Made by a program: the position numbers and the translations under genes | Notes under the pieces: generated by a model | What the model was told of the DNA's origin: nothing | The model's database searches: none | Seen by the model: the letters and a program-made list of their open reading frames with translations, nothing else | Assembly: GCA_965227905.1 (NCBI GenBank) | Contig: OZ245780.1 | Location: 5,518,001 to 5,582,000, forward strand | Length of the DNA: 64,000 nt | From: CBDDHT01 sp965227905 | GTDB taxonomy: Bacteria > Pseudomonadota > Alphaproteobacteria > Rhizobiales > Methyloligellaceae | Direction: 5' to 3' | Shown here: piece by piece, positions 35,593-45,253 of the stretch | Numbering within the stretch: the first letter of the stretch is position 1 | Layout: each line of letters opens with the position of its first letter

Positions 35593-38500
35593 GCCGACAA
35601 CTCCGAGTAGACCAGTCTGTAGGCGGCTGGATGAAAAGAAATGGCGCCATCATCACGCAGCGCTAGAAGGCTATCGCCTCTCATCTCAATTGGATTGCCT
35701 TCAATATCGACGAGTACGAGGGCATAGAGGTCTGGCTTTCTTTCCAAGAGACTCCAGATTTCAGCTTCGAGCTGAAGCGGATCGCACTGAAGGCAATGAT
35801 CCCTCGGCCAGTAATGGCAAGTGACCTCTCCCGTTGCCGATCTCTTTTCCCACGGGAAAAGCCCATCAACGGATTTAGCGATCCAGTTTCCGTATTCGTC
35901 ATAGAAGCGGTTTTCGTGATCTTTCTGAAACCCCTGGCTCAGGGCGAAGCGTTCCATGATGCCGGCCTTGTGCGGCCTATCCTTTGAGCGTGGCTTTATG
36001 ACAACGCCCTCATTGTCGTCACCGCCGTCGTCTTCCTCATCCTCGGATACTGCCGTCGTCTCCTCATCTTTCTCTCCAGCAGCCTCTTCTTCGTCAGCGC
36101 TCAGATCATCGTCCGAAGGCGCTACCGGTTCCTCCGTTGGCGCGATCTCGTCGCTGTCGCCGCTAGCTTCCATCGCCCAGTTTTCGTCAGCAGGCTCCAG
36201 GTTCGGCTCCTGTGTATCCTCGCGCGGAATGAGCTTGAAGTTGCTTTCCATGTACTCCGTCACGAACTCCTCGTCTCGGTCGAAGCACAGCTTTATGGCA
36301 TCCGTAATATCTGTGTTGCGGAATGACCGACCGAGTTCCAGCGAGATGGCCCGCGCCAGTTTGGCGAGCGGCTTGTCTTCGGCATAGAGCGTTCCGTCAG
36401 ACCAAATCGCTTCATCGTGCCGCGGGGTTCCGGCAGGCTTTCCGTCGATGTACGAAATGATCTCAAGATTGCGGGTTGTTTGCCACTGGGTACCCGCGAG
36501 TTCCTTCCCTAAGCCTCGGATGCGTTCTGTTTCTTCCTCATCCTTCAACTCCAACCGTTGCAGCTCTATCCCGAGCTGTTTCAACCACTCGCGTTGTTCC
36601 GGCTTTCCGATATCTGTGCCCTTGCGGTGGAACCGTTCTTCAACGTTAGCTGCAAGGAGGGGAAGCCCCGCGAACGGCGCCGCCTGGCTAATTTCGACCG
36701 GCAGGTCCCGAAGATTGGCGGTTTTGTCCTTCACCCATTGATGCAGGTGGCGATACGGAATGAGCGGCTGCATAGTCAGCGCGTAGTCGAATTCTTCGAC
36801 AGGTGTCCATTCGCCAGACAGGCTTAGCCAATGTTGACATTCTTCAAATACGCGAGCGGCGTGCCGCGCCAGAAGGGCGCGAGCCCGGCGCAGGTCTTCC
36901 GCTGGCAATGGACCGGATGGCAGCCCTTGTAGCCAGTTGATCGCAAGCTCAGGCGTCGGCCGCTCTTCGACACCGATCTTTCGCCAGAGGGTAAGCTCCC
37001 GGACTGAAGCCCGAACCGTTTCCGTACCGGGCGCGTCTTCTTCGTTGGCATTGAGAAAGACACCGCCGGAGATTTCCCATAACCCGTTCTCCGTCAGGAT
37101 CAAGCGCTCGGACTTGAACACAGCCCTGATGGAAGCGAAGTCTTTCGTAGAGCAGCCGTCGATCAGCTCATCGAGCCGCCGATACCATTTTTCAACTTCG
37201 TGAATTGCAGGTTGGTCGGCTTTCGACAGTGCCCTGATCCGGCCTATCAGTTTCTCGGGGCCGGTCGGTGTGTCTCCTACTCCCAGAAGTTCCAATAATG
37301 GCGCTGTATTCGCATTGTCCAGATGCGCGTCAACGAACGGCTCGACATCTCTGAGTGCTTCAGTCTCTGGCGTCCTGCGCAGGAGTTCAGCTGGCTTTCG
37401 CATGACGCCATGCGTATCGCGCAGGCACTTCCTCTCGCGGAGTTTAAGAATCCATTCCGGAACGAGGCCATCGCGTATCACGCGCCTTGTGTGGCCGTTT
37501 TGTGCTTCTTCGGAAACCGTGGCGGTCATGGAGCCTGACCAGAACCGTTGCGGGTCCATCAATATTCTCTCCGCGACCTTGCCCCAAAGAGTACCGTCTT
37601 CCTCGGCTAGGCTCTCCCAATGCTTCCAAATTCCCTCTTCAAAATCCCAGTCGCAGAAATGAAACCACGGGTTTTTGTAACGAGGCGAAAAAGAGCCGGT
37701 GAACTGTCGCCGCTTCAGTTCCTTCTCGATGTTTCCCTGCGAGATGTATCCCGACCTGGTCTCAACGAAAGGCACAAAACTGTTCAGGCCAGAACGTCCA
37801 CTGGACACCCATAGTTGCCACTCTTCACGCGTGCAGGACGTAAATGCCATCAGGTAGTCGGGGTGCAAGAGGTGGCTTTCGCACCATTTGTCAGGAAGCA
37901 AGAGGTCCAAGCCGCCGTCGGCGTCAACGAGTATCTTCTGCTCCGCTGATCGCAATCGGCGGTCTTCACAGGCGAAACGAAAGGCACTACCCACGCGTGC
38001 TCCAAGCTTGGCAGCGATCTGCGCTATTCGTATCGCATCCGCCAAAGTCTTTTTGCCGCCCGCAAAAAAATCCGCCGCGACCTGGTCCATGACCTTTCCG
38101 GTATCGCTTGGTTCGTCCAGAGAAATAGCTTCAAGCACTGCATCGGCAGCTTCCACCTGTTCGGCAAGCTCCTCGTTGCAATCCAGTTCGGCAACCCGAC
38201 GCTTCTCTGTCAGATAGCGAAGCCAGTTCTGATTTAGAACGGAAAGCCTATCTCCAAGAAAGCGCCAGTCGTCCTCAATGGGTACGAGCTTCTTTTCTCC
38301 AAGCCGCACAGCTTCGTCAGCCGCGCACAGAACGTCTTTTCCCTGAACCGGCACAATGCAAAGCGCTTCCTCTCTGCCATGGAAGCCGTAACCGGTTATC
38401 ATCGGCGCAATGTAGACCCACAAATTCAGGAGCCTCGGCCAGCTTTCTGGCTTGGGGAGGTGCTTTCCTCGCAGCGCGGTCAAGACGCCGTCATCATCGA

Positions 38501-39806
38501 TTTCTTCAATGGCGCGCCAGTTAAGCAGCTTTCGCCGGTCTTGATCCGAAACGTGGTGGGATAGGGCTGGCCTGTCGTCATTGTCGAAGATCGCTGCCGC
38601 TTGCGCACTCGGCCAGACATCGAAGATTGGCCTAGGGATGATGATGCTTTTCTCTTGCGCGACGAGCTGCCCATCCTCTGTGAGCAGAAATTCCTTTTCC
38701 TGGATAACCTCGGCAAACGCCTTCTCGACTATCGTGCCGCAGGTACCCTCCAAGGAGGTATCGTCCTGGTCTTCGTCCGGCATCAGGCCATAGGCGCGCG
38801 CCCTCTCGACAGGGTCGGAGTTCGACCGCCGCAGCCATTGAAGCATCACATCTGCCGAAAGCCTTCCGGCCCGCGCCAGCAGCCATCGGTTCGTTGGCGA
38901 GGTTTCCGGGTCCTTAATTTTCAGACGGGCTGGGTCCTGGATGAAAGGCGCATTGCACGCAAACGGTAGTGCTGTTTTCACGCCCGTTGGCAGCACCACG
39001 TAGAGACGGCCTTCAACGCCGAGGACAATTTCAATAGCACATGGTGGGAAGTCCGCGTGCTCATCTATGCTGAGCATCCGCTCTTGCTTGATTTCGGCCA
39101 GTGCATCTTCAGGGAAAGGTTCTGGCGCCGAACGCGCAATCAGGAATGTCTCATCAGCGTTGTCGTGAAGCGCCAGCCATTCGGTGTCTCTAACCGGGCC
39201 GGGGCCGTAGCTGCCCCAATGCAACTCATCTTCCCCGATCTGAATTCGACGGATGTTTCTGAAAAAAAGGAGGGATACGGGGCTCTTCAGCCACTCTCGC
39301 AAGTTCTTCTCGACCTCAGCCCGTCGATGTTGATCCTCTATCGTGACACGGACCGTCGTGAGTTCGTTGCTCCGTTCGCGGCCGTTTACCCACTTTGGTT
39401 CTGTGAACCGATCCTGATTGAAAGAGACTGACAGTGTTGGCGTGAACAACTCTACCCGCTTACCCAGGCTGAAGGTGCTCTTAAAGCCGATCCCGCGAAA
39501 GCCGATTGTATGAAGCGCCCGCTTGTTTGAATAACCAAACCGGCAAAGAGAAGCGAAATGCTCCTCTGTGAAATCTTCGCCGTCGTGCTCGAAGACGAAT
39601 GTGTCCTCTTCGAGCCTGACGATAGCCTCTGTTGCCCCGGCATCATCCGCGTTTTGCAATAGTTCGGAGACTATGTGACGCGGGCTTTGAACCTGCTTGA
39701 ACAGCTGCCGCCATGGAGCCGCAAGCTCCGAGTCGTTCTCAAGCTGCTCCCAGCGATCTGCGGCACGTTGCCGGATCGGTTCAAAATACGCCGGTCGTGC
39801 ACTCAT
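35589..39806 (-). CDS. large sacsin-type GHKL ATPase
   Basis: 1405 residues. The N-terminus is a Bergerat-fold ATPase: SELLQNADDAGA (N-box, residues 47-57), DGEDF (75-79, G1 region), and TIGFRGIGFKST (about 100-111, G2). This is the sacsin/NOV-like HATPase arrangement. The middle 900 residues are unassigned. About residues 1210-1270 are a very acidic low-complexity linker, followed by a compact C-terminal domain (about 1290-1400) with tryptophans and two cysteines (HCLQC). The gene overlaps both neighbours by 4 bp. Sacsin-like GHKL proteins occur in several defence systems; here one is added to an Hma-type trio. Confidence 0.82.
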   Translation of the reverse strand: MSARPAYFEPIRQRAADRWEQLENDSELAAPWRQLFKQVQSPRHIVSELLQNADDAGATEAIVRLEEDTFVFEHDGEDFTEEHFASLCRFGYSNKRALHTIGFRGIGFKSTFSLGKRVELFTPTLSVSFNQDRFTEPKWVNGRERSNELTTVRVTIEDQHRRAEVEKNLREWLKSPVSLLFFRNIRRIQIGEDELHWGSYGPGPVRDTEWLALHDNADETFLIARSAPEPFPEDALAEIKQERMLSIDEHADFPPCAIEIVLGVEGRLYVVLPTGVKTALPFACNAPFIQDPARLKIKDPETSPTNRWLLARAGRLSADVMLQWLRRSNSDPVERARAYGLMPDEDQDDTSLEGTCGTIVEKAFAEVIQEKEFLLTEDGQLVAQEKSIIIPRPIFDVWPSAQAAAIFDNDDRPALSHHVSDQDRRKLLNWRAIEEIDDDGVLTALRGKHLPKPESWPRLLNLWVYIAPMITGYGFHGREEALCIVPVQGKDVLCAADEAVRLGEKKLVPIEDDWRFLGDRLSVLNQNWLRYLTEKRRVAELDCNEELAEQVEAADAVLEAISLDEPSDTGKVMDQVAADFFAGGKKTLADAIRIAQIAAKLGARVGSAFRFACEDRRLRSAEQKILVDADGGLDLLLPDKWCESHLLHPDYLMAFTSCTREEWQLWVSSGRSGLNSFVPFVETRSGYISQGNIEKELKRRQFTGSFSPRYKNPWFHFCDWDFEEGIWKHWESLAEEDGTLWGKVAERILMDPQRFWSGSMTATVSEEAQNGHTRRVIRDGLVPEWILKLRERKCLRDTHGVMRKPAELLRRTPETEALRDVEPFVDAHLDNANTAPLLELLGVGDTPTGPEKLIGRIRALSKADQPAIHEVEKWYRRLDELIDGCSTKDFASIRAVFKSERLILTENGLWEISGGVFLNANEEDAPGTETVRASVRELTLWRKIGVEERPTPELAINWLQGLPSGPLPAEDLRRARALLARHAARVFEECQHWLSLSGEWTPVEEFDYALTMQPLIPYRHLHQWVKDKTANLRDLPVEISQAAPFAGLPLLAANVEERFHRKGTDIGKPEQREWLKQLGIELQRLELKDEEETERIRGLGKELAGTQWQTTRNLEIISYIDGKPAGTPRHDEAIWSDGTLYAEDKPLAKLARAISLELGRSFRNTDITDAIKLCFDRDEEFVTEYMESNFKLIPREDTQEPNLEPADENWAMEASGDSDEIAPTEEPVAPSDDDLSADEEEAAGEKDEETTAVSEDEEDDGGDDNEGVVIKPRSKDRPHKAGIMERFALSQGFQKDHENRFYDEYGNWIAKSVDGLFPWEKRSATGEVTCHYWPRDHCLQCDPLQLEAEIWSLLERKPDLYALVLVDIEGNPIEMRGDSLLALRDDGAISFHPAAYRLVYSELSA

Positions 39807-42800
39807 CTAGGCACCTCGGACTTGTTCATGAGGTGCTTCAATTCAAACTGCTGGGCTGTCACGCCGAATGGTGGCTCGACTTCAAATGGCTTCCAGACGT
39901 AACGTGGCTCGTGCACGAATTCTTCGTTCACATGAACGATTGCAAGGATGTAGTCGTCAGGCTTGTTCAGGGAGGTAATAATCTCGTTGCGCGTCACCAT
40001 AATGGTGTCTGCCCCCTCGATCCGGCCTTTCACCTCGATGAATCGCTGTAATTTTTGCTCTGGATTGAAGGATAGGATGTCGTATCCGACCTTTTGGGCT
40101 GATACGTCGGTGGGTTCGTTACCAAGGACACGCTCAGCCTCCATCACGGCGTTCATGGCTTTGACTTCGATCTCACGGCGGCTTGCTGCGTTTACTGCAA
40201 AGCCTGCCGGGACGGTGGGTTCATTGAGATGCTTGTTCAGGAGCCCTTGGGGAACAACGATAAGCCCGCCACGGACAACCGGTGCTGACGCGGTGATGCT
40301 TCTTTCCTGGGCAAGCTGGTCCATGCGGCGCTTGAGGCGATCCGCCAGGTCTTCCGCTCGACGCTGCGCATTCTCCCAGTTCAGCCGGGTCTTCTTTCCT
40401 GATTTCGCCTGTTCCTTCAGTTCGAACGCGCGCGAATCCCAAACGTTTATCTCCTTCTTGAGACGCGCCTGAACTTCCCGCTCAGTTTTCTCGACCTCCG
40501 GCAGGCGCCGTTCCTTGACTTCTTTCAGGTGCGCCTGAGCCAGCTCAATGATTGTGAACCGCTTGACCTTGGATTCCAGATCGTCGGAAAGCCAGTTACC
40601 AGTAAGTTCATCCTGTACGATTGTGACTTCCTCTGGCGCTGCCGCTCTCAGGTTCAAATGCGGTGCTATCCCCGCATTGGTGACTGTTCCATCTTCTTGG
40701 ACGCTGGCAAATTGTAGGCGCTGAGAAACTACCTGAGGCGCACCAGAGCTTGTCTTGCGGCCGTCTTCAATGCTGTGCTCCAAAAGGAACACAGCCTGAA
40801 TATCTTCCCCGAGATCGCTTTCGTCCACCATTACGGCGCCAAGCTTCATCAGGTCACCGTATTGCTCCCTGATGATGCTGATGACCGCTTCAAGAAGCGG
40901 ATGGCCGGGGCACACAAACTCCGCGACAGGCTGCCGATTGATGAATTGCTTGTCGAAGCAAATGCGCTCGAAGCGTTTCTGAACCGGTGCTCCAGTTCCG
41001 ATCAGCCTGTCACGTTCCCTGATCCGCACCGGAACATGCGTTATCTCAAATCGGCCGTGCTCTCTGTCCTTGATGCGTCCGCCGAGATGCTTGAATGCTT
41101 CAACGAAGAAGCTCTGGATATGGTGTGGTTGTAATCGCTGCGCCTCGGCCCGTTCCATTTCCAGCCGGACTTTCTCGACCGCAGATTCGGGCATCATGTC
41201 GTTTGTGAGCTTGCGTTTTTTCAGAAGCTCCTCGATGTGCTCGTAATCAACAGCGCCATCAATCTTGTCGAACAGCTTTGCCTTGATGTCCTCTCGTTCA
41301 CCGTATTGGATCGCATCCCAAAGCAGGTCCTTTAGCGATGTGCCTTCAAACAGCTCACCGAGCACATCATAAACGCGTCCCTTCAGCGCACTTCTGGCTG
41401 TTTCGAGTTTTTCGAGTAGTCGCCCGTAGACTTCACCTTCTCGGGTGTCTGCTGCAACGAGGTTCCACAGGTGGCAGACTTCCGTCTGACCGATACGGTG
41501 GATGCGGCCAAATCGTTGCTCGATCTTGTTGGGGTTCCACGGGAGGTCGTAGTTGACCATAAGATGACCGCGTTGAAGGTTCACACCTTCGCCAGCAGCG
41601 TCGTTGGCTACAAGGATCATCAACTCCCGGTCCTGCATGAACCGGCTGATCACTTTCCGCCGTTCCTCGCGTGTCACCCCGCCGTGTATGACCTCGACAT
41701 TTTCAGGCTTGCCTAGCCGCGTTCGTATCTTGTCGGCGAGATAGTTCAGGGTGTCCTTGGCTTCAGTGAAGATGATCAGTTTACGGCGAATCCCATCGCT
41801 GTCGATCATCAACCCATCATCGAGAATCTTGTTCAGTTGGAGCCATTTGGTATCATTGCCAGACCGCAAAACACCGAGTGCCTGTCGCTCCAGACGATTC
41901 AACGTATCTACTTCGATCTCTAGCTGCTCAATGGTTTCCGCCGAGGTGGCCGTCGTCGAGATCGTCTCTTCAAACTCCTCGACCTCGTCCTCGCCATACT
42001 CGTCGATATTTTTCAACACCTCGTCGCCGAGCATTTCAGTGGCGGTTGAAGGATCGAATTTCTTGCCCCTGTCGATGAGGCGCGCTTCCGCCAGTTCGTT
42101 TTCCAGCCTTTCGCGGCGGCGTTTCAGTGACTGGTATATGGCGGCTGGCGACGACGCGAGGCGACGCTGTAGGATTTGCAGCGCAAAACCTACGTTGTTC
42201 CGCTTCTTGCCGTCTTCCTCCGCGAAGCGCCGGACCCGATTCATCTCGGTTCGGACATACTCTGTGACTGCCGCGTAAAGCGAAGCTTCCTCATCCGACA
42301 GATCGTATTTGACCGTGTAGGCGCGACGCTCGGGGAAAAGTGGAGTGCCGTCGAACTTCAGCAGTTCTTCTTTCGTGAGGCGGCGCATCATGTCTTCCGT
42401 ATCGGCGTAGTGCACACCATCACGGAAGCGCCCCTCGAATCGGTCTCCGTCCAGGAGCGCCATGAACAGCTGGAAATCTTCTTCCTTGCCGTTGTGTGGT
42501 GTCGCTGACATCAACAGAAGGTGGCGGCAAATTTGCCCGAGCTTTTGGCCTAACTGATACCGCTTGGTGTATTTTACTTCGCCGCCAAAATAGCTCGCAG
42601 ACATACGGTGCGCCTCGTCCGAGATGATCACATCCCATTCGTTGGAGCGGATTAGCTTTTCTTGCAGCTCTTCATTCCGAGAAAGCACATCGAGCCGGGC
42701 AATCATGTGGTTTCGATCATTGAATGGATTGCCTGAGCGGGAATTTTCAATCATGTCCCGACTCAAAATGTCGAATTCCAGACTGAATTTCTCGCCAAGC

Positions 42801-43324
42801 TCGTCCTGCCACTGCTCGACAAGACTGCCCGGCGCGACCACCAGGCATCGTTCCAGATCGCCTCGGGCAATTAGCTCCTTGATGAGCAACCCCGCCATGA
42901 TCGTTTTGCCCGCCCCCGGATCGTCCGCTAGCAAGAAACGAAGCGGCTGTCTTGGTAGCATCTCGCCATAGACGGCTGTAATCTGGTGCGGCAGGGGTTG
43001 CACTAGGCTTGTATGGATTGCGAGGAAGGGATCGAAATGATGTGCGAGCTTTATTCTATTGGCCTCCGTTACGAGGCGGAGCATTTCGCCATCGGCATCG
43101 AATGACCACGTCCGTCCGGAGGAGACTATCTTTAGCGTATGTTCCTCGTCCCGATAGACGAGGCGGTCTTTAACGCTGCCGTTCGCGTCTTCGAAGATGA
43201 CCTTCACGGCCTGATCGCCATACCACTCGATGTTGACGACCTTGGCCGCTCCGGACGGCGTAAGACCCTGCACTGAAGCGCCAGCCTTCAGGTCTTCAAT
43301 TGTTGCCTGCTTCGTCTCGGTCAT
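39803..43324 (-). CDS. SNF2/DEAD-like helicase with C-terminal DUF3883 (Hma-type helicase)
   Basis: 1173 residues, the first gene of the operon. Motifs in order: LVQPLPHQ (about 108-114), DDPGAGKT (134-141, Walker A), DEAH (236-239), LLMSATPHNGKEEDF (about 271-284), then the helicase C lobe (about 480-620) with IFTEAKDT, VIHGG, GEGVNLQRGHLMVNYDLPWNP and QRFGRIHRIGQ. The last 120 residues are a DUF3883/PD-(D/E)XK-like domain: GYDILSF (about 1079) and RFIEVKGR (about 1095). So it may translocate on and cut or sense DNA. The start Met at 43324 lies in a region of weak RBS. Seen in Hma and DISARM-related systems. Confidence 0.88.
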   Translation of the reverse strand: MTETKQATIEDLKAGASVQGLTPSGAAKVVNIEWYGDQAVKVIFEDANGSVKDRLVYRDEEHTLKIVSSGRTWSFDADGEMLRLVTEANRIKLAHHFDPFLAIHTSLVQPLPHQITAVYGEMLPRQPLRFLLADDPGAGKTIMAGLLIKELIARGDLERCLVVAPGSLVEQWQDELGEKFSLEFDILSRDMIENSRSGNPFNDRNHMIARLDVLSRNEELQEKLIRSNEWDVIISDEAHRMSASYFGGEVKYTKRYQLGQKLGQICRHLLLMSATPHNGKEEDFQLFMALLDGDRFEGRFRDGVHYADTEDMMRRLTKEELLKFDGTPLFPERRAYTVKYDLSDEEASLYAAVTEYVRTEMNRVRRFAEEDGKKRNNVGFALQILQRRLASSPAAIYQSLKRRRERLENELAEARLIDRGKKFDPSTATEMLGDEVLKNIDEYGEDEVEEFEETISTTATSAETIEQLEIEVDTLNRLERQALGVLRSGNDTKWLQLNKILDDGLMIDSDGIRRKLIIFTEAKDTLNYLADKIRTRLGKPENVEVIHGGVTREERRKVISRFMQDRELMILVANDAAGEGVNLQRGHLMVNYDLPWNPNKIEQRFGRIHRIGQTEVCHLWNLVAADTREGEVYGRLLEKLETARSALKGRVYDVLGELFEGTSLKDLLWDAIQYGEREDIKAKLFDKIDGAVDYEHIEELLKKRKLTNDMMPESAVEKVRLEMERAEAQRLQPHHIQSFFVEAFKHLGGRIKDREHGRFEITHVPVRIRERDRLIGTGAPVQKRFERICFDKQFINRQPVAEFVCPGHPLLEAVISIIREQYGDLMKLGAVMVDESDLGEDIQAVFLLEHSIEDGRKTSSGAPQVVSQRLQFASVQEDGTVTNAGIAPHLNLRAAAPEEVTIVQDELTGNWLSDDLESKVKRFTIIELAQAHLKEVKERRLPEVEKTEREVQARLKKEINVWDSRAFELKEQAKSGKKTRLNWENAQRRAEDLADRLKRRMDQLAQERSITASAPVVRGGLIVVPQGLLNKHLNEPTVPAGFAVNAASRREIEVKAMNAVMEAERVLGNEPTDVSAQKVGYDILSFNPEQKLQRFIEVKGRIEGADTIMVTRNEIITSLNKPDDYILAIVHVNEEFVHEPRYVWKPFEVEPPFGVTAQQFELKHLMNKSEVPR

Positions 43325-43598
43325 TCGACGCTCCCGGATACGGTTAGGTCGTGATCACGATGGGCATTTCTCGCCGGCTCCGTTGTTGGCTTAGTTCGAT
43401 TGAAGCATTATCCAGCTCTCAATCTCCCGTCACCTGTATCATTGATGTTCCAGAGCCCGCGCAGAAGGGCAGTCGTCCACCACCAAGGCTGAGCAGGTCA
43501 AGCTCCGCGCCGAGTCAGCATGATAGGCTTGAACCTGAACCAGATCGCACGCGCCATCAACTCCTGTATGGGCGGCATCGGAACGTTCTTGAGTCTGC

Positions 43599-44840
43599 TC
43601 AGCGAGCTAGCAGCGTTTTGAGGCCGACGACATTACACCGCTCTTCGTCGAAGATAATTTTCTCAAGTTGTCTCGACCATCGCTCCAAGGCACCGCGCTT
43701 CTCACGATCGAAACTGTACTTGACGTAAACGGCACCGGTGACCGTGCCCTTAGTGACGCTAATATGGTCAAGTACAAGGCTTATTGTGTGGGGATTGATT
43801 CCAAGTGATGCCATCGAGGTCGCCACCGTGCGTCGGAGGTCGTGAACGCGGAAATTCTCGATGTCTAATTTGGACCGTGCTCGGCTGAGAGCGCGTGTTG
43901 CCGCATGTGCGGTAATCGGGCCACTTCGTGTTGGAGACGGGAACACATACTCGCTTTCACCAGACACTTCGATAGCGTCCTGAAGTAGGCGCACGGCGAG
44001 AGGCGACAAAGGAACGCGATTGGTCTGGCTATTTTTGGTCCGCCCGCCTGGCAGGGTCCATGTGGGTTTCTCAGATAGAAGATCAATTTCAGCCTTAGCA
44101 GCTCCCGCAATTTCGCCGATACGTTGGCCGGTCACTAGTGCCAGCCGCAGCATTGTCACAACCGCAGCGGACATCGGCGAGTCGTCAAGACCGCGCCAGA
44201 AGATTCGGATTTCATTGTCAGTCAAAACCCGATCCCTAGGTCGCTCGATGGTACGTGGTCGCACGCCTTGCGTTGGGTCCAATTTGATCAGGTCCTCAGC
44301 ACATCCCCAACGAAATATAGAGCGTGTCAGTGCCAAGATCCGGTTTGATCGATATCTAGCCCCCCGATCGGCTACTGCATCGATAATGCGGATCACGTCG
44401 CGCTTGGAGACCTCGTCAGCCTTAGTTGCGCCAATTGACGGTAAGATTTCCCGCGCAAGCATTAGCTCATCGTCATAGAGCGAGCGTTGCCCCTTGTTGG
44501 GCTTGCCGTGGCGCTCGATCCAGATGGAAGCCAGTTCGGCAAATGAGAGTGCGTCCTTTCTCTCCTGCTTCTGGTCCGCTGGATCCTCGCCACGCGCAAC
44601 ACGAGCTAACACAGATTGTGCTTCAGTTCGCGCCGTTTCGAGCGAAAAATCGGGGTATCCACCAATTGTATAGCGCCGCTTCTTGCGATCCGACTGTCGA
44701 GTGTAGAGAACCGACCAACTCCTCACTCCGGCTGGCGTCACGCGTAGGATCAATCCACGCGTGTGTCCATCTCGATACTCCGTTCGCGTCTCCTTCGGTT
44801 TAACGGTCTCGACAAAGCGAGTGGTGAGTCTTTTCGGCAT
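43599..44840 (-). CDS. P4-type tyrosine integrase (DUF4102 family)
   Basis: 413 residues from the ATG at 44840 (a TTG 12 bp upstream is possible). The N-terminal DUF4102 domain is followed by the core-binding domain, and the catalytic domain has TGQRIGEI (Arg), AHAATRAL and RVHDLRRTVATS (His-x2-Arg), LDHISVTK (His) and VYVKYSFDREKRGALERW with the nucleophilic Tyr candidate. It performs site-specific recombination at the tRNA-Arg site. It lies next to attR rather than beside the intact tRNA, with its promoter side facing attR and the arm-type repeats. Confidence 0.93.
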   Translation of the reverse strand: MPKRLTTRFVETVKPKETRTEYRDGHTRGLILRVTPAGVRSWSVLYTRQSDRKKRRYTIGGYPDFSLETARTEAQSVLARVARGEDPADQKQERKDALSFAELASIWIERHGKPNKGQRSLYDDELMLAREILPSIGATKADEVSKRDVIRIIDAVADRGARYRSNRILALTRSIFRWGCAEDLIKLDPTQGVRPRTIERPRDRVLTDNEIRIFWRGLDDSPMSAAVVTMLRLALVTGQRIGEIAGAAKAEIDLLSEKPTWTLPGGRTKNSQTNRVPLSPLAVRLLQDAIEVSGESEYVFPSPTRSGPITAHAATRALSRARSKLDIENFRVHDLRRTVATSMASLGINPHTISLVLDHISVTKGTVTGAVYVKYSFDREKRGALERWSRQLEKIIFDEERCNVVGLKTLLAR

Positions 44841-44876
44841 GTCCGGGTCCAATCTTGCGAGAACCCCAAATAGCGT

Positions 44877-44894
44877 GGGGTTCCCGTGGGGTTC
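44877..44894. repeat. GGGGTTCCCGTGGGGTTC, candidate integrase arm-type site (right)
   Basis: Exact copy of the 4333-4350 string, same orientation, just upstream of the integrase gene. An inverted GAACCCCA (44861-44868) stands next to it. Also a likely autoregulation site. Confidence 0.55.
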
Positions 44895-45029
44895 CGATCA
44901 GGCATGGATTGTATCGGAACTATCCGGACGACACCAGACAAACACGGCCCTATAATTGTTGGGAAAATTGCATTAACGCGGGCGAAACTGTGTCCAGATA
45001 AGCCTGTCAGGGAACAGTGACAAACTGTT

Positions 45030-45070
45030 TCCTAATCTGAGGGTCGGAGGTTCGAGTCCTCCCGGGGTCG
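45030..45070 (+). other. attR: right attachment site
   Basis: Exact 41-bp copy of the tRNA-Arg 3' half (4241-4281). The sequence upstream does not complete a tRNA, so this is the duplicated end. From here on the chromosome resumes. The exact right limit is uncertain by 1-2 bp. Confidence 0.9.
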
Positions 45071-45253
45071 CCATTTGCGCTTTTGTCCGACCTAGAGACA
45101 TAGATTCACTCCGGTTCACCGACAACCACTTCTGGCCTGTATCTGTGAACCAGCGTTGTGGCGAAATTTGCTCGACTTACAACGGTTCCGCAGCGTGCTT
45201 TTATGTATCAATAAACTGTCATTGCATTCATCGATGCCTGAGGCACAGTTAAA

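Larger units (their letters stand above)
4282..45070. mobile_element. tRNA-Arg-integrated genomic island, about 40.8 kb
   Basis: The boundaries are the 41-bp direct repeat of the tRNA-Arg 3' half. The island carries a P4-type tyrosine integrase (43599-44840) and, at the opposite end, AlpA-like, winged-helix and VapE-like genes. If the two ends joined, integrase and AlpA/VapE would lie side by side as in usual P4-like modules. The string GGGGTTCCCGTGGGGTTC near both ends may be integrase arm sites. Many islanders are strain-specific types: restriction nuclease, autotransporter, two insertion sequences, and a large defence-like operon. It is unknown whether the PanB-like/MTHFR operon came in the same event. 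No conjugation genes are seen, so transfer would need help. Confidence 0.85.

Noticed and set aside
28807..43324. A DISARM or BREX system
   Set aside because: The DUF499 ATPase, DUF1156 methylase and SNF2-DUF3883 helicase fit the Hma layout; the hallmark DISARM genes (DUF1998, PLD) and BREX genes (pglZ, brxC) are absent.
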